64,000 bases of DNA, taken from Exophiala sp. HKRS030. Taxonomy: Eukaryota > Ascomycota > Eurotiomycetes > Chaetothyriales > Herpotrichiellaceae. A program made the translations under genes and the position numbers. The notes beneath the pieces are model-generated. The model was not told the origin of the DNA, did not search any database, and worked only from the letters and a program-made list of their open reading frames with translations. The stretch spans positions 6,575,665-6,639,664 of the forward strand of contig JAHWDD010000003.1 in the NCBI GenBank assembly GCA_023897205.1. The letters are read 5' to 3'. Below are positions 1 through 9,545 of the stretch, piece after piece (the stretch's first letter is position 1; every line of letters begins with the position of its first letter).

Positions 1-175
1 ACCACCATCACCACCACCCACGGATCGCAGATATTGAACATTCCAAACCCAGCCAAAGAAGAAGAAGCGACCCTACAGTAACATCACCAGGTTTACTGAC
101 ACCATCAATCTTGTGATTGTTTCTCTTCTTACCGGGACCAAAAAAATCAATAAAAAAAACAAAAGATACGAAAAA

Positions 176-2463
176 ATGGCTATCGAGGTCGTTTCAGAAG
201 ACCAAACGCCGACCGAGACAAGCCCTCTACTAGGCGGTCACCAAAATGGTCAAACCGTCCAACCGATAAACGCCCAACCGGGGTCGTCAAATTCTTCTGA
301 GAATGTTGCAAACGGAAACGGCGGTTCGAGCGATTCGAGCGACGTCGAAAACATAACAGCTCTAGCGGAAGAACCTAGCACCAAAAAGCTCGTGGCAATC
401 ATGGCGGCGATATGGACTGGTGTGTTCTTTGCTGCTTTGGGTATGTTTGTCGTACGCGTCTTCTTATCTGGGCTTCCCTTACCTGACACCACCCTCCCCT
501 ACCTACCGTACCTCGTCGCACAATCCTTGCCCTTCCTACTTGGTCATACTCCCTGAATACTAAAACCTCTTTTTTCTCAAGATACCACAATCGTTGCAAC
601 CCTGACGGCGCCCATATCTTCATCCTTTGACTCCCTAAGCCTCCTGTCGTGGTTGGCGTCTGGCTACCTGATTGCCAATTCTGCATGTCAGCCCCTCTCG
701 GGGAAACTGACAGACATCTTCTCCCGACGATATGGCCTTGTGTTTTCAAACGTCTTCTTCGCGGCGGGTACTCTGATCTGTGGCCTTGCCCCTAATGCTC
801 AAACAATAATCGCTGGAAGGGTCATTGCTGGTGTAAGTTTCCTATCTTTTCATTGTGGATGTCAAGCAATATTTTCCACGGTCCCAAGCTATGGGTAGTG
901 TTATACTGGCTTGACGGATCCCTGCGTTTGCAGGGATCATGCGGGTTCTTCTTGATTGCCAGCCTGATGCTTGGGATGCCCAAATAACTCCCAGAACCCG
1001 TAATGGGTGTACATTTTTAGCCCTGCTGCCCTTCCTTACTTCCTTAGAATTCCTCCGAGGCGCCCTAAACCCCCCAGAAACTCCTTCCCTGGTTGGCTCT
1101 TCCCAGTGCCAGCACCAGCACACCTTACCCTTTCCATCCTTCCGAGCACATACTCACACACACGATACAATCATTCTACCCATACCCAAAGCTCCCCTTC
1201 AGACAGGATCTGCACCATGTTTTATGAGCCCACACTAAAACTCTACCTGATTGTTAACAGATCGGAGGAGGCGGTCTCTCCTGCATCACTACCTTTGTCA
1301 CATCCGACCTGATTCCCCTCCGCCGCCGCGGTCTCTGGCAAGGTTATGGCAACCTCATCTTCGGTCTGGGAATGGGCACAGGGGGTGTCTTCGGTGGATT
1401 GTTGGCTGATCGCCTCTCGTGGCGCTGGGCTTTTCTGATCCAAGTCCCATTCATCTTCGTCTCGACCGTCATGGTCTGGTTCCTGGTCGACATCCCTGTC
1501 AATGCGAGCGCGAAACCACCACTGAGTCGAATCGACTTTCTCGGCTCTTCTCTCCTCGTCACGTCGCTTGTCCTGCTCCTCCTGGGTCTAAACACTGGGG
1601 GCAACCAACGAGCCTGGTCTCACCCTTTGATCATCACGAGTCTCGTCCTCGCATTTGTGACGTTTACATTGTTTCTTTTCATCGAGTCATCCTCACCGAA
1701 TCTAGTTCCCGAACCCATCATTCCCGTCTCGCTCATCGTGCGCACCCGCACCGTCCTCGCGTCCTGCCTCGTCAACTGGTTTGGCACCATGGCCGCCTTT
1801 CTTGCCCTCTACTACGTGCCTCTGTACCTCCAGGTGCGGGGCCTGAGCGCCACCCAGGCTGGGCTCAGAGTCATCCCTTTTGCGGTGAGCACGTCCCTGG
1901 GCAGCCTGGGATCAGGGTACGTGATGCGCGTGACGGGTCGTTACTACTGGTCCATGGTATGCTCGATGGCCGTCTTCGTGCTGGGCTCCGCCTTGCTGTG
2001 CACCTTCCGCCTCGACACCCCAAGCTGGCCGACCTACGTCTACGTCACGCCTTTAGGTTTGGGCTATGGGGCCATGCTGACCATCACGCTGGTCGCCATG
2101 ATCAGTTCCGTCGATCACGAGCACCAAGCTGTCATTACTGCGGCGAGCTACGCCTTTCGTTCTACGGGCTCGACCATCGGTATCACCATCGCCGGCGCCG
2201 TCTTTCAGAATATTCTCACTCAAGAGCTCTACGCAAAGTACGGCGGCACGCCAGGGAGTGACGACCAAATCCGCAGGATCAGGGATAGTCTGGATGGACT
2301 GAAGCACCTCCCCGTTGGCTGGGATGTGGACGTCGTTTATGCCATCTACATGCACGCGCTGAGGGGTGCCTTCGTGGCTGGCCTTGGGTTGGCTGTGTTG
2401 GCCATTGTATCCGGACTAGGCATGAAGGAGCACGTCTTGCACAAAAATCTGGCCCGGAAATAG
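176..2463 (+). CDS. MFS exporter, DHA2 family (vacuolar basic amino acid / multidrug type)
   Basis: Three exons fit: 176-440, 582-832 and 1261-2463, giving 572 aa. The first junction restores the motif LDTTIVAT and the second restores IAGIGGGGLS, both hallmarks of 14-helix DHA2 drug:H+ antiporters. The N-terminal ~75 residues are soluble and Ser/Asn-rich and contain the vacuolar-type TSPLLG box seen in Fnx1/Vba proteins, so the likely role is moving basic amino acids or drugs into the vacuole. The second intron is 428 nt, several times longer than any other intron in the window. Start at 176 is the first ATG in frame with that box; an earlier ATG at 113 would add an unlikely basic stretch. 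Family is clear, substrate is not. Confidence 0.88.
833..1260 (+). other. Unusually long intron (428 nt) of the DHA2 transporter gene
   Basis: It begins GTAAGT and ends TTAACAG; removing it joins two halves of the conserved GIGGGG motif in frame. The stop-free stretches inside it show no family resemblance. Confidence 0.8.
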
Positions 2464-3626
2464 GTTGCAGAACAGAGAAATCTGGCAAAAGGCCAAAACG
2501 AGAACAAGAAATCGAAAGCAAAACAAGAAACTCAATCGGAGAGCAACTCGAAGGGTGACTGTAGAATATGAGATTGACAAACGTCAATCGAGCCGAGAAG
2601 GTTCCACTGTCACACATCAACCTGCAGCCCACCAAATGCATGCTAATCTTCCAACGATCGGCAACAATGACTTTCTTCATCTGTTCATGGGGGAAAAGGA
2701 AGAAAACGAGGGAGAAGCATCCTTCGCTTCCTAGGGTGGGTTGTTGTCACTCTGTCTTGCCTATGATCAGCCAATGTTTTTACTCTGTACGGCCTGCACG
2801 GAGGGTTAACTGGTCTCGACCAGCCTACAAAATCAAGCAGTGGGCCTCTTTTGCGGGCCCAAATATGCATGCATGCATGTTCATGCTTCTGTTTCCTGCT
2901 CTTTCGGCTGCTTCTCCTCGTCGCCACACACACGTCAAATGCTAGACCACGCAGATGGCTCAAAGAGGTATGAATTCGCCACCTCAGACCGTATCGATGA
3001 AAGCTACACGTCAAACATCCCTGGCCATATGAAAACAAAGATGGAATTTGACTGGTCAGTTCGTTCCCTAGTTGCATAATGAAAGAAGCAAGGAGAATGG
3101 ATTAAATCATTTGAAGAGGGTCGGTTTCACTTACGTGCTGCTTTTCCCTTTTACTCTGTATGTACGGAGCACCGAGGGAGTATGCTGCTGCAGGAAATAA
3201 GCCTCATCAATATAACAATTCGATCCACGTATCCTGCTCAGGCGGCCGATTGCAGACCATTGAATGCTTTGTGGAGGAGCTCAATTATGCAGAAACGAGA
3301 GAAGAACTTCATACTAGCCCCCGCTGGTCACGGTGACGAGAGTCCTTTTTGCACCTGGGCCACCTTCTTCCCAGGGCAGCCGAGACCTAACACTACTGCA
3401 TACTGGCGATATTTTTGTCACCGATGTTGACCTTGCAGAGGGCTCGTACGAAGCAAAACGCTGGAGCAGTTTCTGAAAGCACTTTTCTACAGTATGAAGG
3501 AAAGTACTCTACGACAAAAAACAACAAAAGCAAAAAGAGGTGCCAGTTACCATTCACCATTATGCTCATCATGTACGGTGTGAAAAACTTACATACAGAG
3601 TACTTGAAACGAAGTAGAGGGACGGG

Positions 3627-3648
3627 ATGGTTGGCTGGCTGGCTGGCT
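3627..3648. repeat. Short GGCT tandem repeat
   Basis: About four copies of GGCT in a row (TTGGCTGGCTGGCTGGCTCG) in non-coding DNA. Confidence 0.7.
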
Positions 3649-5075
3649 CGCGTTACCAATGGACTAGAGAAGTACAGTTAATTTTCAAATGTGGAGGACT
3701 TGAGCGTGATCCCGGTGACCCATGATACCTGCGAAGCTGGATACGGCCATGGGGTGGTTTAACCGCTACGGCTAACCCGTGGAACGGCCCGTTGTGAGCC
3801 ATGCATGCATATTGGTGTGTGGTGAGCTGGCACACACACACTTGGACCGTTCCTTTGTCCTTCTAGGGCGTGAGGCTGGGCCTGCTTTGCGACAAGGATC
3901 TTCCATGATCTTTCTGGAGTGGACACCGCATGTAGGCTGACTTTCCTCGTCACTCGGACCCACCGTGATGGTTTGTCTTCTACGAGTACCTGTACCCGAA
4001 GAAAACTGCTTCGACATAGTGAAGCGGGCTCATGCCTACCGGAGTTCTGGTGGAGTCGAAGCCCCTGTCGAAAGATTCTCCACTGTGGCGTGGGTCTTTC
4101 TTCGAAACCAAGTCCTTTGGAACGCAGAAACAAAAAGCCAGCCTCAGTGACAGCCGCGGTCACACGGAGTACCACGGAGAAGCAAGCAAAGAGACATCCC
4201 CCAGCACGCGGTTTCGATCCTCGCCATCGCTAAATGACCCTGCACGAACAAAACAATCAGACTCATTAGAAGCGAATTAGACTCTAAATTGATTGGTGGC
4301 CATGCATGTTTATCCATCATCTCCCTTGCAGGGGGATCATGAAAACGGACCAGGGTGTAACCGGACCAAACCAACCTTGTTGTAGTCAGAAACGCAAAGG
4401 ACCACGCTAAGTTGTCAATAAACATGGATGAAGGCCACGAGCGAAGGCGATCCTGAGCCCCAGAGGGAGTGTGTGTCGTCATTTGCATGTTGTTATACGG
4501 AGTACTTCGAACAATACTCAAGTCCGTTGGCTTTCATTCAAGAGCAGCAATTAGTCCCGACCCTAAGGCTTGCATGACCAGCTTCAGGTCGGCCGAAGGT
4601 CACAGGTCATCGTGTCAATGTCCCGAGTCACGACAAAATTGGTGTGCTGGCTTTCATCTGCGGCAGGGATCGTGGCATGGGTGTACGAGCAGTCGTCGCG
4701 CTGGCCCTTTGCCTTTCACCTGTGGGCCAGAGGTGATGTCTGATAGGGGGGTGTAGTTGTACATGCTGACAGCGAGTTAAGAATCAATACCATTCAGCCA
4801 GGTGTGTATGCATATCTCTTTTACATGTGTGACAGACAACATGGTCGGCTGCTGCAGTCTCCTTCTTCGTACCTCCGTGATAGTTGGCAGTTTTTGGCGA
4901 GGGGGGGGGTTGGTTGCTCGGCCGGTAAAAGAGGAAAAAGAAAAGTGGAAGTGAAGTGAGTGCATTATGCAGTGGTCAACTGATCCGTTGTCAAACAGTA
5001 CCCGCACTCCGGATTTGTTGTTTGTTTTGGCTGGGACGCCACTGGAAGGGTAGGCCAGCGCGGTGACCTCCCTTG

Positions 5076-5099
5076 TTGATGTTGTTGTTGTTGTTGTTG
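5076..5099. repeat. (GTT)n trinucleotide repeat
   Basis: Imperfect run of GTT units (GTTGATGTTGTTGTTGTTGT...) in non-coding DNA. Confidence 0.7.
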
Positions 5100-5344
5100 C
5101 TTTGCAACAAATATCGACCGAGGGGTGACCCGGGGGGGGGGAGGGTCTCGACATAACGACCCACGGTCACTGGTCAAAGAAAAGGTCAAAGTCGGGGGCT
5201 ACGCGACTGTTTGACCCCGTACTTGCTACGCCGTCCGGAAAATGGAAGAAGAATCACCCCCAAAACATAAAATCAAGATCGCCCATGATGACGGGAACCC
5301 ATGGGAAAGGTCTTGACAGTTTGGTGTGGTGGGCACTCTTTTGG

Positions 5345-5368
5345 GTGTGTGTGTGTGTGTGTGTGTGT
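5345..5368. repeat. (GT)12 microsatellite
   Basis: Twelve uninterrupted GT units, followed by an overlapping TACTGTACTGTACTGTA run. Likely polymorphic between strains. Confidence 0.9.
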
Positions 5369-5619
5369 TTGTACTGTACTGTACTGTATGTACATGCTTC
5401 ACAAATAATCAGGACCTAGGTATCGGCTATACGAGACACCGGTCGGAACTCAGCCTGACAAGTCCACAAAATGAGGCCCGAATGAACCTTTTATTTTCTC
5501 GGATGATGATGATGACAGGGAGCTCCACTAGAGCCCCCTTCCCGCAAAGAAGGTTCGTTGCTCGCTGAAAGTTCCGTGATCGTGGTCGTCGATGTGTTGT
5601 CATTTCTATTCCAGCAAGT

Positions 5620-5695
5620 TCCCTTCCCTCCCCCCCTTCCCAAACATGGCTCCGGTCCCCCCCTTTCCCCCGTCCCACCTCCCCTCCATCTCCAG
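5620..5695 (-). other. Candidate G-quadruplex tract on the minus strand
   Basis: The plus strand carries successive C-runs of 3-7 bases separated by short T/A-containing spacers, so the minus strand has more than four G-runs in about 75 nt. Structure formation is inferred only. Confidence 0.4.
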
Positions 5696-6116
5696 GTGTT
5701 TTCATTGAGTTTGCTTTTTCCTTTGTTCTGTCAACTCGATCAAGGGAAGACATGCTTTACGGAGTAGATGTTTATATCTAATTTTGGGCGGGAACGGGGA
5801 GCGGGCAGCATCTTATCCTAGCCATGTGACCAGATGTTGGTGTATTTCTTTTTTACCTTTTTTTTTTGTGTCGCCCAAGAATATCTTTAAGTTCTGGACG
5901 GGGTCAAGCAGCAGACTCGAGATTGCTCAGCACTAACTCGTTAGAAAAAACTTGTCACCCTTGCTGTGTGTATGTGTGTGTGAAACAAAGGGGGAGCCTC
6001 TTTCTCAGAGGCTTGCAGGGTACTTTCTTTGAGACTTCTTCTTGGGGGCAAAAGCAAATGCAATGTTGGTTCTTCGCTTAGCGTCATCATGTGCTTTTCA
6101 AGCGTCGAAAGTGATT

Positions 6117-6138
6117 GTGTGTGTGTGTGTGTGTGTGT
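6117..6138. repeat. (GT)11 microsatellite
   Basis: Eleven GT units, the second such tract within 800 bp. Confidence 0.9.
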
Positions 6139-6736
6139 GAATGTGTAATAGTAGTAACCTGCATCTCCGGCCCTTTACTTCATCCCTGCGGGGTCTCGCA
6201 GATGTCTCTACGACTCACACTCCGCCACAACTTTGCGAAAAGCGACCTGCATGCATTCCTGCCTCAAAGACCACCCCCTCCAAAAAGTGCTTCATGCGGT
6301 CCTAGTTTGCTGAAATGCAAGCCAAGAACAAAAGTACAGGGGGGTTCAGACGCCGTAGTGTGTCAGAGACCTAAAAACAAAAGATTTAAGCAATAGAACC
6401 CGACCTCCGCTCTCTCTCTCTCGCCCAGGGAGGCAAAAGAGCGACCCAAAAAAAGAAGATCATCATCCCCGTTAATTTTTCGCCACTTGAACAACGGATG
6501 ATGCTCCGAGGATGACCTCTGGGCCCTGCGACATGATGGACCTTCCCGCCCGGGCCCTGGGACGCCAGAAAAGTGGAGTCTTACATGACAACTGGTGATT
6601 CTAACTCTGAGCGGAGCAAATGACTACCGGACACGTCTTTTTCGCTGTCGCCGGGTTCCCGATTCAAAAATAAAGAAGGAAGAGAAGTTCAAGAGTGTGT
6701 CTGTCTCTGGCGGGGCGGCTCGAGGTGGGAAAAGGG

Positions 6737-6743
6737 TATAAAG
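6737..6743 (+). promoter_or_regulatory. TATA-like box for the gene at 7181
   Basis: GGGTATAAAG lies ~440 bp before the ATG. Possible leader introns follow (GTGAGT near 6976 with an acceptor GTTACAG near 7058), suggesting a long spliced 5' UTR. Confidence 0.4.
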
Positions 6744-7180
6744 ATGGGGTCGTGGCACCAGGTAAGAGATTTGATCTTTCCATCTTTCTCAAAACTACTA
6801 TTTCAATCTTCAGCCGCTGACCACCAAAGGTAAAACAAGAGTAATTTGTCTCCTGTCTCATTCTGTTCTCAACTCAAGAAAGTTGAGAACCAATCCATCA
6901 TCCCGCCCAATTCCATACGTTCAAGCGATTGATAAGTTTCCGACCCAAAAAGGTCAACCCTCTTCGTGGCCCAAAGGTGAGTTTCACGTTCAGGCTATTT
7001 GCCTGCCTTAGGTACGAGGTCTGGGCCTCGAATAAAACAGCTGACGGTATAGTTACAGTCTTCTATCATCACAATTCACCCTAGCCCAAAAAAAAACAAG
7101 GTCAGTGCGCAATGTCTTGACCTGGTTCAAAACAGAAAAAAAAGACAGGTTCTGAGTGTCAGCTCTTTTGGCAGAACGCC

Positions 7181-7576
7181 ATGTGCTACTACGCCAGAAC
7201 CGATTACTCCTGCGGAGACTGGCGGTGGGGGAACATGAAGCTACGTTGCCAACGACAGCACCGCATGGGCGAGACCTGCGGCGCCAAGCTCGCGGACGAG
7301 CAGAACATCGTGTGGGTTTCGGAGCAGTGCCGAACTTGCAAGGACATTGAGGTGAAGCAGAGACGCCTGCAGAGGGAGCTCGACAACATTGCCAGGTGGC
7401 AGCGCGAGGGGGACAGGTTCAGGGCCAGCATCGAAAAGGCTCAGCGCGAGGCGCGGCAGTTGAGGGAGATGATTGATGACTTGCAGGGCAAGAGGGCTTC
7501 AATCGTGTTTCAGGTGAGACCCGATGCGCGTCCGCCCACCATGTCCGATGTGCGCCCTCCGCGCGCCGTAGTCTAG
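7181..7576 (+). CDS. Small Cys-rich, coiled-coil protein of unknown function
   Basis: An intact single-exon ORF of 131 aa. The first ~52 residues hold six cysteines, including a final C-x2-C pair (CRTC), spaced like a small metal-binding or disulfide module; residues ~55-105 are a charged helix with heptad-like Leu/Ile spacing (coiled coil), and the tail is Pro/Arg-rich. There is no signal peptide or membrane segment. Similar Cys-rich-plus-helix small proteins are common in Pezizomycotina, but I cannot name a function. The supporting context is a TATA-like box and long leader upstream. Confidence 0.6.
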   Translation: MCYYARTDYSCGDWRWGNMKLRCQRQHRMGETCGAKLADEQNIVWVSEQCRTCKDIEVKQRRLQRELDNIARWQREGDRFRASIEKAQREARQLREMIDDLQGKRASIVFQVRPDARPPTMSDVRPPRAVV

Positions 7577-8685
7577 TAAAAGGGGAGAAGGGGGGGAGGC
7601 GAACATTGTCGCAATCGTCATGGATCATGCATGCATGCATTGGCGTCGGAAAAAGTCTGGCGGTTATACGGGTGCATTTCCGATGGCCTCAGAGCTGGGA
7701 AGGAGGTTGGAGGACGGCGTTGCAGGCGTTCCAGGCGTTTCTCTCATTTGTTTTCTTGGTCAGGGTGATTTCATGCGGGAAGGGTGTGATGGAAAACCTT
7801 CGTACGCGCCGGAGATGCATAGGCGTCGGTTTTCAAACCGGCTGTGGCTGAGTCTGCATCTCTTTTGCTCATTCAAGATGCAGTGGCCGGAGGTTTGTCG
7901 CACAAGGGTGCTCATCGTACTCCGTAGGGACATGATGAATGCCAAGCCAGCAAGAAACCCCTGTCAAGCTGTGACTAGAAGGGAACAAATGCTGCTTTCC
8001 GGTGATGAATGACTTCGGATCTTCACCGAAGTTTTGGAAACATACAGGGATCACGTTAAATCTAGCCTTGCGGGTGTAAGCGTGCGCTAGTCTTTAATGG
8101 GCCTAGTGATTTTCTGTCACATCGATCGGGGCATCACGTGAGAAGTTTTGTCACGTGAAAAAAAGTCACGTGCTCAAGCTCAGTCAATCAATTCACCACG
8201 ACAAGGCAATTTGGGTCTCTACAACCAATTGCCTCGAGACAGCCCACTGAATGATCACCAGACGGTATGTACTGTATGTCCCTTTCCTAGAAAGTCGACA
8301 AGCCAAAGCACAAGCTTTGTCGAGGGAGCCGAGGTAAAGAGTCCTTCTCTGGTCCCTACATAAACATCTTCCCCGCACTCTGAGCATCACGTCGGCTGCT
8401 AGAGACTCCAAAGGACGAAGAGCCGAACAAAGTGTCCACTACGGGTACGATCAACCAGTCTGATGGGAAATCTTTAGGGCATCGCCGCGGAGATCTGGTC
8501 GACACTAGCCAAAACGCCGAAACCACACGGTTGTAGAAGCAGACCTTCCGATCCAGACTCTTTCTCAACTCTCAACAAAAGACCACCAAAAGATATCCCA
8601 TTTGGCTCGAGTTTGATTGTGATAACCCAGTCAGCCCATGCGAGCAAACCAGTGAATGAACTACTGATTCGTCTCGTCAACCACC
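7577..8685. other. Intergenic region and promoter of the crotonase-family gene
   Basis: No convincing gene. Contains an ATGCATGCATGCAT run at about 7625, one TACTCCGTA (7918-7926), three TCACGTG boxes (8134-8172) and one CCGAGG (8329-8334). Confidence 0.7.
8134..8172. promoter_or_regulatory. Triple TCACGTG (bHLH-type E-box) cluster
   Basis: CACGTG cores start at 8135, 8152 and 8167, each preceded by T. CACGTG palindromes are bound by fungal bHLH factors such as Cbf1/SREBP types. They lie ~510-550 bp before the crotonase-family ATG. Confidence 0.5.
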
Positions 8686-9426
8686 ATGGCTCCCAGCTTC
8701 CAAAACCTGACCATCGAATCACCGGCCTCGGCGCCAGGGGTCCACATCATAACGATGAACAAACCACCCGAGAATCGACTGAACATGGCGTACGCTCAGA
8801 CAATCATAGACGCCCTCCGCTACATCGAACGGGACCTGATGAAGCCCGACTCTCCAGGGGCGGTCGTCATCTCGTCCTTTTCCGACAAGTTCTGGTGCAC
8901 GGGTCTCGAGCTCGACGAGTCCGACTCCAACATGTTTGCCAACGCGGACGGCTTCTACCCGCTCCTCGCCACTCTCGTCGACTACCCCTACCCGACCGTG
9001 GCCTTGATCACCGGTCACACGTTCGGCGGTGCGTGCCCGTTCATGCTGTCGTGCGACTACCGGATCATGAACAGCAAGCGCGGCTTCATCAGCATGCCGC
9101 CGGTCAACCTCGGGCTACACTTTGACGGCATCGGCGCCCTGCCTCGGCTGAAGCTCCACCCGCAGATCGCACGCAAGATGCTGCTCGAGGCGCACAAGTG
9201 GACGGGGGAGGCCGCACTGAAGGACGGGATCGTCGACGAGATCAGCCCCCCCGAGAAGATGAGACAGAGGGCGGTCGAGTTCGCGAGCAGCATCGCCCCT
9301 AGAGCGACCATGGGTGTGTACGGTCTCCTGAGGGCCGAACTGTGGGGCGAAGCCCTCGAGAAGTTCAAGGCCATCAGTTACGTGCACAGAAAGAGGATAG
9401 GCACGGCCGCGAAAGCGAAGATTTAG
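8686..9426 (+). CDS. Enoyl-CoA hydratase/isomerase (crotonase family), probably peroxisomal
   Basis: Single-exon ORF, 246 aa, spanning the crotonase fold. The early HIITMNKPPENRLNM segment, the SDKFWCTG oxyanion-loop region (~residues 65-72) and the GHTFGGACPFMLSCDYRIM block (~105-125) match the family; FISMPPVNLG follows as in delta3,delta2-enoyl-CoA isomerases. The protein ends AKI, an accepted PTS1 variant, so import into peroxisomes is likely. The next genes are an acyl-CoA oxidase (120 bp away, tail to tail) and an acyl-CoA ligase, pointing to beta-oxidation of fatty or modified acyl chains. Hydratase versus isomerase cannot be settled by eye. Confidence 0.88.
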   Translation: MAPSFQNLTIESPASAPGVHIITMNKPPENRLNMAYAQTIIDALRYIERDLMKPDSPGAVVISSFSDKFWCTGLELDESDSNMFANADGFYPLLATLVDYPYPTVALITGHTFGGACPFMLSCDYRIMNSKRGFISMPPVNLGLHFDGIGALPRLKLHPQIARKMLLEAHKWTGEAALKDGIVDEISPPEKMRQRAVEFASSIAPRATMGVYGLLRAELWGEALEKFKAISYVHRKRIGTAAKAKI

Positions 9427-9545
9427 ATTTTTTGTTTTTCTTCTTGTGTCATGACGCCACAGGCCTGTCTCCAGGTAGAAGGACAAATTTTTCCAAAAAA
9501 TACGTATGCAAAAGTCATGTGTCAAGATCCGCTACCATATTCCTT

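Larger units (their letters stand above)
2464..7180. other. Gene-poor 4.7-kb intergenic stretch
   Basis: No ORF here resembles a known family or joins into a plausible spliced gene. It holds two (GT)n microsatellites, GGCT and GTT short repeats, G9 runs near 4899 and 5130, a strongly pyrimidine-rich strand near 5620-5695, clusters of ATGCATGC, and several copies of TACGGAGTA. The right end is the promoter and 5' leader of the gene at 7181. A long non-coding RNA cannot be excluded. Confidence 0.7.

Noticed and set aside
939..1312. ORFs of ~100 codons between exons of the DHA2 transporter
   Set aside because: They lie in the 428-nt intron whose removal restores a conserved motif.
4205..4225. 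B-box-like GGTTTCGATCC
   Set aside because: The spacing and stems required for a tRNA are absent.
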